A DNA stretch of 64,000 nt from the NCBI RefSeq assembly GCF_018918325.1, contig NZ_JAHLQH010000043.1:32632-96631 (forward strand), read 5' to 3'. Within the stretch, counting starts at the first letter, position 1. Each line of letters starts with the position of its first letter. The notes beneath the pieces were generated by a model. That model had not been told where the DNA came from. It made no database searches and saw only the letters and a program-made list of their open reading frames with translations. The DNA comes from Clostridium sp. MSJ-8 (GTDB lineage Bacteria > Bacillota > Clostridia > Clostridiales > Clostridiaceae). This document shows positions 51,131-60,990 of the stretch, piece after piece. The position numbers and the translations under genes were made by a program.

Positions 51131-53173
51131 TTATACTATAGCTCCAACATCTAAGATTAATGTAACAAGTCCATTACCTAGAATTGTTGCTCCTATATAT
51201 TCATCTAAGTCTTTTAATGTATTACCTAATTCTTTAATTACTATTTCTTGTTGTCCTAATAATGAATCTACTAACAATCCTACTGTCTTATCACCAACAT
51301 TAACTATAATTACATATTTCTTGTTACTTTCTGCAACTTCTATATCTAATCTTTCATTTAATCTTAGAAGTGGTATTACCTTATCTCTATAGATAATTAC
51401 CTCTTTTCCATTAGTACTCTTAATCTTATCTTCATTATAATCAATAACTCTATCTATAAATCCTAAAGATATTGCAAGTGTTTCTGCACCAACCTTAACT
51501 AATAATGCTTGAATTATTTGTAAAGTTAATGGAAGTCTTATTATAAAACTTGAACCTTTACCTTCTTCACTTACTAAATCAACTGTACCACCTAGAGCTG
51601 CAATTTTAGTTTTAACAACATCCATTCCAACTCCTCTTCCAGAGATATCAGTTACTACTTCATTTGTACTAAATCCTTGAGCAAATATAAGATTCTTAAT
51701 ATCATTATCACTTAAGCCTTCTGTAGGTATTCCCATCTTCTCAGCTTTAGCTTTAACCTTTGCTACATTTATACCAGCACCATCATCTACAACCTTTATA
51801 AGTGCTTTAGTTCCTTCTTGATATGCAATAAGTTTAACTGTTCCTACTGGATTCTTACCAGCTGCAATTCTTTCTTCTTTAGATTCGATACCATGATCTG
51901 CTGCATTTCTAAGTAAGTGAATAAGTGGTTCACCTATTTCATCTATTACAGTTCTATCAAGTTCTGTTTCTGCACCTTCTATAACGAAGTTAATTTCTTT
52001 ATTAAGTTCTACTGATATATCTCTTATCATTCTAGGGAACCTATTAAATACAGTTTCTAGAGGAAGCATTCTTATCTTCATTACTAAATCTTGAAGTTCT
52101 GATGTAGTTCTTCCTATTTGTTCTAATGTTTCTGATAATTCTTGAGATTTATTATCTAAAACTATCTGTTCTAGTCTTGTTCTATATATAACAATCTCAG
52201 AAACCATATTCATAAGCTTGTCTATTCTCTCTAAATCAACTCTAACAGATTGATGTGCTTTTTTAGCCTTAGGTTTTGTAGGAGCTTTTGCTGATTCTGA
52301 TTTTTTAGGTGCTTCCTTCTTAGGTGCTTCTGCTTTCTTTGGAGTTTCTGTTTGAATCTCTTTTGGCTTTATTTCTTCTTTTTTCTCTTCTTCTTTCTTG
52401 ATGTCAACTTCTTCAATATTAACACTAACAACTTCAGATATGCCTTCTAGCATAGTTTTTATATCTTCTTTTGAATTTTGAGATAAATATACAAACTTAA
52501 GCTCAAATTCAAATTCTTCATTTTCAATTGCTTCAGTATTAGGGATTGACTTAATTATTTCACCATTATCCTCTAAATCCTTAACTATTAAAAATGCTCT
52601 AGCTGATTTAAGTAATGTATTTTCACTTATATCTACAACTATGTTATATGCTATAAAATCTTTTTCCTTAGCTTGTTCAATAACAGATAAATCATATTCA
52701 TTTAATTCTATTAATCCTGATGTAGCATTTGTTGATGATTTTTCATCATGTTTTGCTTCATCTTCCTTTATAACCTCATCAACATTCTTTCCATGTGCTG
52801 CTGCAAGTTTTATAAGTCTATCCATTATTTCTTGAATATCAACTGGTTCATCATTTTCATCTTCTATGTTATTGATCATTTTTTCAAGAGTATCCAAACA
52901 GTCAAATAATACTGTTACTACCTCCTGTGATACTTTTAATTCTCCATCTCTAAATTCTGATAAAACATCCTCCATCTTATGAGTTAGCTCTGCAATATCT
53001 GTAAATCCCATTGTAGCTGCCATTCCTTTTATTGTATGTGCAACTCTAAATATTGCATTGATTCTATCAATATCGTCTGGATTCTGTTCTAACTCTAATA
53101 ATGATTCATTTAATGTTTGAAGATTATCCATAGATTCCTCCAAAAACATTTGCATGTATTGTGATGTATCCAT
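51131..53173 (-). CDS. cheA: Chemotaxis histidine kinase CheA
   Basis: 680 residues. P1 Hpt domain with phospho-His46 (AHTIKGMAATMGF), P2-like domain (~160-265), a Lys/Ala/Pro-rich linker (PKKAEAPKKEAPKKSE), P3 dimerisation, P4 kinase (RNAADHGIESKEERIAAG; DDGAGI; GRGVGMDVVKT) and P5 CheW-like end. ATG at 53173 has AAGGAGGG upstream and gives the normal MDTSQYMQMF start; the longer frame would overlap cheR. It phosphorylates CheY and CheB. Confidence 0.95.
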   Translation of the reverse strand: MDTSQYMQMFLEESMDNLQTLNESLLELEQNPDDIDRINAIFRVAHTIKGMAATMGFTDIAELTHKMEDVLSEFRDGELKVSQEVVTVLFDCLDTLEKMINNIEDENDEPVDIQEIMDRLIKLAAAHGKNVDEVIKEDEAKHDEKSSTNATSGLIELNEYDLSVIEQAKEKDFIAYNIVVDISENTLLKSARAFLIVKDLEDNGEIIKSIPNTEAIENEEFEFELKFVYLSQNSKEDIKTMLEGISEVVSVNIEEVDIKKEEEKKEEIKPKEIQTETPKKAEAPKKEAPKKSESAKAPTKPKAKKAHQSVRVDLERIDKLMNMVSEIVIYRTRLEQIVLDNKSQELSETLEQIGRTTSELQDLVMKIRMLPLETVFNRFPRMIRDISVELNKEINFVIEGAETELDRTVIDEIGEPLIHLLRNAADHGIESKEERIAAGKNPVGTVKLIAYQEGTKALIKVVDDGAGINVAKVKAKAEKMGIPTEGLSDNDIKNLIFAQGFSTNEVVTDISGRGVGMDVVKTKIAALGGTVDLVSEEGKGSSFIIRLPLTLQIIQALLVKVGAETLAISLGFIDRVIDYNEDKIKSTNGKEVIIYRDKVIPLLRLNERLDIEVAESNKKYVIIVNVGDKTVGLLVDSLLGQQEIVIKELGNTLKDLDEYIGATILGNGLVTLILDVGAIV

Positions 53174-53186
53174 CTCATATCCCTCC

Positions 53187-53954
53187 TTATACTTTCTTAT
53201 AAACAAAGGTAGAAACTTTTTCTAACCCAAATTCTTTATAATTATAAATACTCTCAGTAGCTCCAACAAAAAGTAGACCTCCTGGATTTAATGATGACGA
53301 AAATTTATTATAAATTAGTTGCTTTATTTCATTTTTAAAATAAATAACTACATTTCGACAAACTATTAAATCAAAGTTTCTATCATAATTATCGCATATT
53401 AAGTCGTGTTTCTTGAATGTTACGATAGATTTTATTTCATTATTAATTAAATATTTATTATTTTCTTCACAAAAATACTTATTTAAGTCTTCTTTATGCA
53501 CATTTTTAACTTCTGCATCTGTATATTCACCTTTTTTAGCTTTACCTAAAATAGTATTATCTATATCAGTAGCTAATATAGTTGTCCTATTTTCCGCCTT
53601 TAATTTTTTTATTATTATAGCTAAAGAATAAGGTTCACAACCTATTGAACAAGCTGCACTCCATATCTTAATATTTTTTCGTTCTGCAAGAAGTTTATCT
53701 TTTATTAATTTTTCAACTTCTTCAAATAGTTCAGGATTCCTAAAAAATTCAGTAACATTTATAGTAATAAAATCCAAGAATTTTTGTCTTTGTTCATCAT
53801 CTTTCTTTATTAATGTTGTATATTCCTGCAAACTACTAACTCCAACTCTCGTCATTAAACTATTTATTCTTCTATTTAATTGTTCAGGTTTATATGCCGT
53901 TAAATCTATTCCTAATTCTTTATGGACCCACTTATGAAATTCATCAAATTCCAT
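53187..53954 (-). CDS. cheR: MCP methyltransferase CheR
   Basis: 255 residues: N-terminal helical domain (YKPEQLNRRINSLMTRVG), TEFFRNPELFEE, SAM motif WSAACSIGCEPYSLA, VCRNVVIYF and GATESIY. It methylates receptor glutamates in adaptation, opposite to CheB, which lies 5 bases upstream. Confidence 0.95.
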   Translation of the reverse strand: MEFDEFHKWVHKELGIDLTAYKPEQLNRRINSLMTRVGVSSLQEYTTLIKKDDEQRQKFLDFITINVTEFFRNPELFEEVEKLIKDKLLAERKNIKIWSAACSIGCEPYSLAIIIKKLKAENRTTILATDIDNTILGKAKKGEYTDAEVKNVHKEDLNKYFCEENNKYLINNEIKSIVTFKKHDLICDNYDRNFDLIVCRNVVIYFKNEIKQLIYNKFSSSLNPGGLLFVGATESIYNYKEFGLEKVSTFVYKKV

Positions 53955-53959
53955 TATTC

Positions 53960-54976
53960 TTACCTCCCTTTTATAATCTTATTTATATTACTTCCAATCT
54001 CTTGAAGCGGTAAGACTAAGTCTATTTTTCCTGTTTCATATGCAGCTTTAGGCATTCCATATATTGTACAAGTTGATTGGTCTTCTGATATTGTAACCCC
54101 ACCAGCATCTTTAACAAGCTCACAGCCAGTAGCTCCGTCTCTACCCATACCTGTAAGTATTGCTGATACTAAATTTCCTTTATATATTTTTACAGCTGAT
54201 TCAAATAATTTATCTACTGCAGGTCTAACTCCCCATATTGCAGGTTCTTCATTAAGTTTTATTCTTCTGCCATCACCTACTGTCATATGATATCCACCTT
54301 GAGCTATATATATTGTATTTTTCTCTATAGCCATTCCATCTTCAGCTTCAACCACTTTTAAATTACATATCTTATCAAGCCTTTCAGCAAAAGCTTTTGT
54401 AAATCCCTTTGGCATATGCTGAACTACAAATACAGGTATATTTATATCACCATCAATCTTACTAAGCATTTGCTGTAATGCTCTAGGTCCTCCTGTTGAT
54501 GCGCCAACAATAACAGCATCTATTTTCTTATGCCCTTTAATTTCAACATTTTTATGTACTATCTTAATCTTAGACATTCCTTGACTTTCTAGAATAGCGT
54601 CTATTTTATTTATTAATTCTGCTTTCATAGTTTCTCTATTTGAACCATTAGCTTTTTCAATAAAATCAACTGCGCCAGCTTCTAAACACTGCATTGTAGT
54701 TACTGATCCTTTTTTAGTTAAACTACTTAACATTATTACAGAATACTTTTTATCTTTCTTCTTAAGTTCTCTTAAAGTTGTAAGACCATCCATTATCGGC
54801 ATTTCTACATCTAAAGTAATAATATCTGGTTTATAATCATCAACCTTATCAATTAATTCTTTTCCATTTTTAAATCTTGCTATTACCTTATATCTATCAG
54901 TAGATTCAATCATATCTGATATAATCATTCTCATAAATGCTGAATCATCTACTACAATTACTTTTTTTTGATCCAT
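53960..54976 (-). CDS. cheB: Receptor methylesterase/deamidase CheB
   Basis: 338 residues: receiver domain with D10/D11 and phospho-acceptor D56 (ITLDVEMPIMDG), then the esterase domain with catalytic Ser (VGASTGGPRAL), His (VVQHMPKGFT) and Asp (GMGRDGATG). It lies between cheD and cheR. Confidence 0.95.
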   Translation of the reverse strand: MDQKKVIVVDDSAFMRMIISDMIESTDRYKVIARFKNGKELIDKVDDYKPDIITLDVEMPIMDGLTTLRELKKKDKKYSVIMLSSLTKKGSVTTMQCLEAGAVDFIEKANGSNRETMKAELINKIDAILESQGMSKIKIVHKNVEIKGHKKIDAVIVGASTGGPRALQQMLSKIDGDINIPVFVVQHMPKGFTKAFAERLDKICNLKVVEAEDGMAIEKNTIYIAQGGYHMTVGDGRRIKLNEEPAIWGVRPAVDKLFESAVKIYKGNLVSAILTGMGRDGATGCELVKDAGGVTISEDQSTCTIYGMPKAAYETGKIDLVLPLQEIGSNINKIIKGR

Positions 54977-54993
54977 TGCCCCTTCACCCTCTC

Positions 54994-55482
54994 TTATAAT
55001 ATCTTCTCACTCTGTCCAGCAATTCTTATAGTAACCTGTCCGTTAGATGAATCAACCAACATAGTCCTTCCCTTATTACCTCCAGTGTCTTCCGCTAATA
55101 TAGGTATATTTTCTTTTTTTAACGCTTCCTTTACTGCTATAACATTTCTACTACCTATATCACTTACCATACTCTTCTCTGAAAAATTGAACATAGAGGC
55201 TCCACCTGCTATTTTAGCTACTAATTCCTTAGCATTAGCACCACTTTCAACCATCTTCTTTACCAAAATAGGAATAGCTAAATCTGCAAATTTCATTGGT
55301 GTATTTGAATTACTAAATTGTGTACTATCTGGTAACATAATATGTGACAAGCCTGCTATTTGATGTTTCTTATCATATAATGCTATTCCCACACATGATC
55401 CAAGGCCTATTGTCATAATTGTTCCTGGAGGTAATACTAAATTCAAATCTGCTATTCCAACTTTTATTTGGTTATCTCCCAT
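54994..55482 (-). CDS. cheD: Chemoreceptor glutamine deamidase CheD
   Basis: 162 residues: catalytic Cys in GLGSCVGIALYD, His in GLSHIMLPDS and the GGASMF motif. It deamidates receptor glutamines and activates CheC. AGGAGGGAC lies before the start, 11 bases after the upstream cheW. Confidence 0.94.
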   Translation of the reverse strand: MGDNQIKVGIADLNLVLPPGTIMTIGLGSCVGIALYDKKHQIAGLSHIMLPDSTQFSNSNTPMKFADLAIPILVKKMVESGANAKELVAKIAGGASMFNFSEKSMVSDIGSRNVIAVKEALKKENIPILAEDTGGNKGRTMLVDSSNGQVTIRIAGQSEKIL

Positions 55483-55493
55483 AGTAGTCCCTC

Positions 55494-55946
55494 CTAATAG
55501 ATAAGTTCTTCTTCTTGTTTACTTAATATATTATCTGCGTTTATCAATATAATTATTTTATCTTCTAATTTTATTAATCCTTTAACATAATTTCTAGTTG
55601 AATCCAATGCTATATCAGGTGCTTCTTCATATTTTTTCATATCTATATTTGATACCTCACATACACTATCAACTATAATACCTAATTTATTTTCACCTAT
55701 TTTCATAGATATAACCTTCTGTTCTTCTGTACTCTTTATATTTTTTAAATTAAATTTTTTCTTCAAATCTATAATTGGCAATACAATATCTTCATAATTG
55801 ATTACTCCTTCAACAAAATCAGGTGCATCTGGCATTGGAGTAGCATTTTTAAATCTTAATATTCTCTCCACATCATCAATATTTGCCGCATAATATTCAT
55901 CATTTAATTCAAAAATTAATACTGTCATTTCTCCTTGTTCTTCCAT
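55494..55946 (-). CDS. cheW: Chemotaxis coupling protein CheW (proximal copy)
   Basis: 150 residues: MTVLIFELNDEYYAANIDDV, PMPDAPDFVEGVINYEDIVL and YVKGLIKLEDKIIILINADN form the CheW beta-barrel pattern. It is distinct from the second cheW at 49540-49953, so this operon encodes two adaptors, perhaps for different receptor groups or a CheV-like role without receiver. Confidence 0.92.
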   Translation of the reverse strand: MEEQGEMTVLIFELNDEYYAANIDDVERILRFKNATPMPDAPDFVEGVINYEDIVLPIIDLKKKFNLKNIKSTEEQKVISMKIGENKLGIIVDSVCEVSNIDMKKYEEAPDIALDSTRNYVKGLIKLEDKIIILINADNILSKQEEELIY

Positions 55947-55958
55947 ATACTTTCCTCC

Positions 55959-57905
55959 CTATAACATCAATTTATCTACATTTATCTCTCCATCAGCTAA
56001 ATATGCTTTTAGCTTTTTAGATGGAATTTCTAGAGTATACTTTCTTTCTCCAAAGAAAAATATAGTATTATTGTATGCTACCTCTGCAGTAATCACTCCG
56101 TCTTTTGGAACTCTTAATATTGTGCTCACTCCACCTGTACTACCTATTGTCTTAGCACTAATATTTCCTCCTGCTACAAGTTCTCCTCCTCTACATACTG
56201 AATTATCTTTTGTAAATATTATGTCACCCATAGCAGTAACTTTTGAAGTATACTGACCTTTCCCATCTATATAAACAGTACCTGTAGTTGTAATATTACA
56301 ATCTTGTATATAATTTAAATATAAATTGCTAGCTTCATTTAATCTTGATTGAATTGGATCTATTTCGCTTTCAAGTCGTTCTCTTACCTCATTTAATTCT
56401 TGTGAATATTTAATAGATGCAGGTCCAAGTCCCACAATTTTACCTTTTATAATCTCCTTTAACCTAGCGAAATTTTCACCTTCTATATTTAACTTCAATA
56501 CTTCATTTCCATCAGCATTTATACTTCTACATTTAGAATCAATTATTAATCTAGCAACTTGTCCTACATTTTTTCCATCAAGCACACCTTTTTCCTCAAG
56601 TTCTCTCAGACAAGAATTTAATATATTTACGTCATTTAGTAAATTATCAAGTTTAGTTAGCTTCGCATGTTCATCTTCTCCGGCAACGCCTACATATATT
56701 TTACTATTTATAGCGCTTCCTCTTAATATGCAAGTACCTCTAGCCATAATTGTTGCTTGTTCAACATTTCCATCAATTTCAAGATTATTCCCTGCATCGA
56801 CTGTCATTCCTTCATTTACATTTCTATTAATCTTGACATCTCCTACAAACTTTATGCTACCACTTTTTATATCTACATCATTGTCTACTTCTAGAACTTT
56901 ATGTACTATAAATGTATTTCCTTTTATAGAAAGCTGTCCTTCTCTAGTTGCTATAACTTGATTCTCTTCTATTTTACATCCTTCACCTGCTTTTAGCTGT
57001 AAACTTTTCTTTAACTTTCTCTTTATTGGATTTCCATAAATATTAATTCCATCCTTACCTTCTCTTCCTATGATAAGCTCTGCAATTAAGTCACCAACAT
57101 CGACACTCTTTATAGTTCTAGCTGCTCTATAATCTATTTTTTTATCTTCATGATCATTGTCTGCTTTTCTTTCTTCAATATCATTTATCTTTATTTCATC
57201 ATCTTCATCATCAATAGCTTTTACACCTTTTGCTATCAATAAATTGTCTACTTTATCTTCTACAGAAGCTCTTTTTAATGCTTCTTGATCAATTCCATAT
57301 ACTATACTTTTATCGGATAATACTTTTTGAATCTCGTCAACTGTGTAATGAGGCATATCTTTAGATTTTTGAAGATCTAAATTTACATTTAATGTTGAAC
57401 CTTTTATATTACACTTGACTGAGCCTATTAATGGTGGGTCGTATTCAATAGATATTCTTGCTTCTAATTCATTAGTGTTAAGTTTCATATCTCTAGTTCC
57501 TTTTACACCATTACATGAATACGTGATTACGCTTTGAGAATTTACCTTTTGGCCTTCTAGAAATGGCATTCCATCTATAATTAATGTTACAGATGAATCA
57601 ACCTTTAGATTAAAAAATTCGTTTTCATTTGTCAAAAGGATTATTTTATTACCGTCAACCTTTACTTTTTCAGGTTGACTTGGTTCTTTAGGTTGAACTT
57701 TCATTACTTGTTCTTCTATGTTAGAAGTATTATCTTGATTTTCAATTACTTTTTCTTCATCAACTTCGATAATACATTCTTTGTGAAACAATCCCTTTTT
57801 TTGACTTACAATAGTATATTTAATATTAGATTGTGGTTTAGATAGTTTGTTTGACGCAATTCTTAGACATTCGTCAAGAGTTTTTGCAACAATTCTTTGT
57901 CCCAT
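55959..57905 (-). CDS. FapA-like DUF342 polymer-forming protein
   Basis: 648 residues. The N-terminus (RIVAKTLDECLRIASNKLSK then YTIVSQKKGLFHKECIIEV) resembles the Jag-N-type domain. The rest is DUF342/FapA: a central beta-helix (DAGNNLEIDGNVEQATIMAR, GTVYIDGKGQYTSKVTAMGD) followed by a coiled segment (ELNEVRERLESEIDPIQSRL). Such genes are common in Firmicutes che/fli operons; their role there is not well known. AAAGGGGGAGAGG precedes the ATG, making it the first gene of the main che operon, 136 bases after the aminotransferase gene. Confidence 0.85.
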   Translation of the reverse strand: MGQRIVAKTLDECLRIASNKLSKPQSNIKYTIVSQKKGLFHKECIIEVDEEKVIENQDNTSNIEEQVMKVQPKEPSQPEKVKVDGNKIILLTNENEFFNLKVDSSVTLIIDGMPFLEGQKVNSQSVITYSCNGVKGTRDMKLNTNELEARISIEYDPPLIGSVKCNIKGSTLNVNLDLQKSKDMPHYTVDEIQKVLSDKSIVYGIDQEALKRASVEDKVDNLLIAKGVKAIDDEDDEIKINDIEERKADNDHEDKKIDYRAARTIKSVDVGDLIAELIIGREGKDGINIYGNPIKRKLKKSLQLKAGEGCKIEENQVIATREGQLSIKGNTFIVHKVLEVDNDVDIKSGSIKFVGDVKINRNVNEGMTVDAGNNLEIDGNVEQATIMARGTCILRGSAINSKIYVGVAGEDEHAKLTKLDNLLNDVNILNSCLRELEEKGVLDGKNVGQVARLIIDSKCRSINADGNEVLKLNIEGENFARLKEIIKGKIVGLGPASIKYSQELNEVRERLESEIDPIQSRLNEASNLYLNYIQDCNITTTGTVYIDGKGQYTSKVTAMGDIIFTKDNSVCRGGELVAGGNISAKTIGSTGGVSTILRVPKDGVITAEVAYNNTIFFFGERKYTLEIPSKKLKAYLADGEINVDKLML

Positions 57906-58041
57906 AACCTCTCCCCCTTTAATACCTTATATCTAATATTATAATATACTACTATAATCATTTTTAAGTTTATTACTTACTTTTTACTATTTTTACAAAA
58001 CGTTATTAGTTTTCACATTTTGTTTACAAGTTTAAAATCAA

Positions 58042-58851
58042 TTATTTGTATTCTTTTATATAATTTTCTATTTTTTCATCAAAATTTTTCATTAACTTTC
58101 TTAGTAGTTCGTTATTTACATCATATTCATGATCTTCTACCTTCTTAATAGGGAGAATCTTAGGAGAAGTTCCTGATATGAATGCAGCATCTGCTTCATT
58201 TACTTTTAGATAATTAAAATCTTCTTCTATTATCTTAACATTTAATTTAATGGCCATAGTTATTATTTCTGTTCTAGTTACACCTGGCAATACATTCTGT
58301 ACCTTCGATGTATATAAATATCCATCTTTAATAAAGAATATATTAGATTTACTACCTTCTGTAACTAATCCATTATTACTTACTAATATAGCTTCAAAAG
58401 CTTCCCTCTGCTCTATTTGTTTATTTACTTTACTTCTAAATTCATTATTAACTATCTTAGCATTAGGATTTTCTCTCTCGCCAAAAAATAATATAGTATC
58501 TACACCATCTTTATACATAGCCTTTGTAGGATATTTATGTTTTATAAAAAATATCTTAAAAGTATCTGTTTGAACACAATAAGTTAATTTTATATTTCCT
58601 TCTTGTATTCCACTTTCTTTAACAAGTTTTGCTATCTGCATTTTAAGCTCTTTTTCTGTAAGCTTTAACTCTACTTCACTTAATTCAAAAGAATATTTCA
58701 TTCTTGCATAATGATCTTCCATAAACAATGGTTTACCATCTATTATTCTTATTACTTCATATATAATTTTTCCTTCTGTATCTTCTTTGAATTCTGATAT
58801 CTTCTTACTTTCTCCATTTTCTAAATATACTTTTGAAGTTGTTCTTATCAT
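58042..58851 (-). CDS. Class IV aminotransferase (PLP; BCAT/ADC-lyase family)
   Basis: 269 residues: YEVIRIIDGKPLFMEDHYAR, a Lys-rich candidate PLP site (NEFRSKVNKQIEQREAFEAI), GLVTEGSKSNIFFIKDG and a PGVTRTEII motif typical of the fold-type IV family (branched-chain or D-amino acid aminotransferase, or aminodeoxychorismate lyase). Substrate cannot be fixed from sequence. It overlaps no gene but lies 12 bases after the HAD gene, so the two probably form one unit. Confidence 0.8.
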   Translation of the reverse strand: MIRTTSKVYLENGESKKISEFKEDTEGKIIYEVIRIIDGKPLFMEDHYARMKYSFELSEVELKLTEKELKMQIAKLVKESGIQEGNIKLTYCVQTDTFKIFFIKHKYPTKAMYKDGVDTILFFGERENPNAKIVNNEFRSKVNKQIEQREAFEAILVSNNGLVTEGSKSNIFFIKDGYLYTSKVQNVLPGVTRTEIITMAIKLNVKIIEEDFNYLKVNEADAAFISGTSPKILPIKKVEDHEYDVNNELLRKLMKNFDEKIENYIKEYK

Positions 58852-58863
58852 AATTCTCTCCTC

Positions 58864-59502
58864 CTATTTCCAATTCAATATATTAAATTTACTATTTTTT
58901 TTATAATTAATTAAATATGCATTTCCAACTAAATCTAATAAAGGTTTATCAGATAAAGAGTCAGAAAACATATATGAATTCTGATAATCAACATCATACC
59001 CTTTTTCTTTTATGTATTCATTAAGTCTAACAACTTTTTCTTCACCCTTACAATTCTTACCTAACATTTTTCTCATAAACTTTCCATCAGAGAACTCAAA
59101 TCTAGTTCCTATTATCTTATCTACTTCTGGTATATCATATAATTTATTAAGATAAAATTCTGGAGATGCTGATATAAGTATTACCTCGCATCCTTCATTT
59201 TTTAATTTTTTTATCATATCTATTCCATCTTTATAGAGTATATTCTTAAGTCTATTTTGATAAAACCTAGATACAAATTCATCAAGTTTTTCTTTATCCA
59301 TTCCATCTATAAATTTCAAGAAACTTTCTTTCACTTTTCTCTCATCATATATATTAAGAACATACAGTAAACCACCAAATAATGCTCTTGGTAAATATTT
59401 TATATTTGATTTTTTTTCTTTTATACTATAACTATACAATTGCATAAGTGTTTCTTTGCTAGTTATAGTAAAATCCACATCAAATAAAGCTAATTTCGTC
59501 AT
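58864..59502 (-). CDS. HAD-IB family phosphatase (SerB-like)
   Basis: 212 residues with the HAD motifs: nucleophile DVDFT (residues 8-12), motif II Ser in VILISASPEFY, Lys in the GEEKVVRLNEY region and FSDSLSDKPLL. The cap insert is of subclass IB, as in phosphoserine phosphatases. Probably a small-molecule phosphatase. It heads a short unit with the aminotransferase gene, with a sigma-A-like promoter just upstream. Confidence 0.85.
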   Translation of the reverse strand: MTKLALFDVDFTITSKETLMQLYSYSIKEKKSNIKYLPRALFGGLLYVLNIYDERKVKESFLKFIDGMDKEKLDEFVSRFYQNRLKNILYKDGIDMIKKLKNEGCEVILISASPEFYLNKLYDIPEVDKIIGTRFEFSDGKFMRKMLGKNCKGEEKVVRLNEYIKEKGYDVDYQNSYMFSDSLSDKPLLDLVGNAYLINYKKNSKFNILNWK

Positions 59503-59533
59503 AATTCTCCTCCATTTTTCTATCTATATACTC

Positions 59534-59563
59534 ATTATATATCATTTATCAAAAAAGAGTAAA
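59534..59563 (-). promoter_or_regulatory. Sigma-A-like promoter of the HAD-aminotransferase unit
   Basis: TTTACT (59563-59558), 18 bases, perfect TATAAT (59539-59534) on the minus strand, 31 bases before the ATG at 59502. Confidence 0.55.
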
Positions 59564-59583
59564 TTTATTATTAGAATAAAGAC

Positions 59584-59733
59584 TAAAATATAATAGCATT
59601 AGTTTCTGTAACCGATTGTTCCATATTATTTATACTAATCTTTAATTCTTCATGGTTATATTATTCTATATCTACCTATAATTCTAACCTTAACAATAAT
59701 GGTTACTTCCACTAAGCTTATTATATTTTAATT
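59584..59733. repeat. Inverted-repeat element, copy 2
   Basis: Same element as copy 1, with the first three bases of the left terminus changed (GAC in place of AAT). Starts the first of three tandem ~400-bp units. Confidence 0.88.
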
Positions 59734-59981
59734 ATATAAACGTTGTGGTGATTTTTTGTGTATCTATATTATTATAAGTATCTTAAGTCTTCAGTAATTC
59801 TTACTTTAAAAAATTATTGAATATATTTTTTTGATTACTTATCTTTTCAGTTAATTAATATCAAATTATTGATTTAAGTAAAATAATATTATTATAATGG
59901 AAAATCCAATGTTATTTGATAATGTTAATATTATGATTTTCTTTATTGGTATCAATATTATTGCTTTGAATAAATATTGAT

Positions 59982-60133
59982 AATTAAAATATAATAGCAT
60001 TAGTTCAGTAACCTATTGTTCCATATTATTTATACTAATCTTTAATTCTTCATGGTTATATTATTCTATATCTACCTATAATTCTAACCCTAACAATAAT
60101 GGTTACTTCCACTAAGCTTATTATATTTTAATT
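59982..60133. repeat. Inverted-repeat element, copy 3
   Basis: Complete element with both AATTAAAATATAATA-type termini, nearly identical to copy 4. Confidence 0.9.
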
Positions 60134-60382
60134 ATATAAACGTTGTGGTGATTTTTTGTGTATCTATATTATTATAAGTATCTTAAGTCTTCAGTAATTC
60201 TTACTTTAAAAAATTATTGAATATATTTTTTTGATTACTTATCTTTTCAGTTAATTAATATCAAATTATTGATTTAAGTAAAATAATATTATTATAATGG
60301 AAAATCCAATGTTATTTGATAATGTTAATATTATGATTTTCTTTTTTAGTATCAATATTATTGCTTTGAATAAATTATTGAT

Positions 60383-60534
60383 AATTAAAATATAATAGCA
60401 TTAGTTCAGTAACCTATTGTTCCATATTATTTATACTAATCTTTAATTCTTCATGGTTATATTATTCTATATCTACCTATAATTCTAACCCTAACAATAA
60501 TGGTTACTTCCACTAAGCTTATTATATTTTAATT
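60383..60534. repeat. Inverted-repeat element, copy 4
   Basis: Complete element, 401 bases after copy 3, nearly identical to it. Confidence 0.9.
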
Positions 60535-60701
60535 ATATAAACGTTGTGGTGATTTTTTGTGTATCTATATTATTATAAGTATCTTAAGTCTTCAGTAATT
60601 CTTACTTTAAAAAATTATTGAATATATTTTTTTGATTACTTATCTTTTCAGTTAATTAATATCAAATTATTGATTTAAGTAAAATAATATTATTATAATG
60701 G

Positions 60702-60990
60702 AAAATCCAATGTTATTTGATAATGTTAATATTATGATTTTCTTTTTTAGTATCAATATTATTGCTTTGAATAAATCTTCATAATGAATTTTAGGATTTC
60801 TTATTATAAAAAAATTAAGATAGCGTTTAAAATGTTGTACTGTTTGAACTTTAGTGAGTTTACAACATTTAGCTACCTTAATTTTTTTATATTTAGAAAT
60901 GCTTAATGAAATTATGCTATTTATGAAAACACATAATATTGATACTAATAACAAACATAATATTAATCAAACCAAATAACATTGGATTTT
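60702..60990. repeat. 289-bp imperfect palindrome
   Basis: Left end AAAATCCAATGTTATTTG (60702-60719) and right end CAAATAACATTGGATTTT (60973-60990) are perfect 18-bp complements. The arms remain alignable (AGTATCAATATTAT, ATTTCTTATTATAAAAAAAT against the right arm's complement) up to the central terminator-like hairpin. The geometric centre (60846) falls in its loop. This looks like a MITE-type or structured-RNA element. Confidence 0.85.
60808..60888. terminator. Terminator-like hairpin with conserved loop (palindrome centre)
   Basis: AAAAAAATTAAG (60808-60819) pairs with CTTAATTTTTTT (60877-60888), TAGC with GCTA and AAATGTTGTA with TACAACATTT. The loop CTGTTTGAACTTTAGTGAGT matches the one at 47049-47119 with one change. 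The GTTTA/T bulge sits at the same place. T runs on both sides would allow termination in either direction, for example of the PHP gene transcript. Confidence 0.8.

Larger units (their letters stand above)
59584..60783. repeat. Three tandem ~400-bp units
   Basis: Units start at 59584, 59982 and 60383 (periods 398 and 401). Each is an inverted-repeat element, a ~165-bp linker (from ATAAACGTTGTGGTGATTTT) and the left palindrome arm beginning AAAATCCAATGTTATTTGAT (59901, 60301, 60702). The last two are nearly identical, which suggests recent duplication or homogenisation. Confidence 0.92.

Noticed and set aside
60667..60954. 95-codon minus-strand open frame
   Set aside because: It lies wholly in the palindrome and its central hairpin, has no ribosome site, and its composition (Ile/Lys/Asn) is that of random AT-rich DNA.
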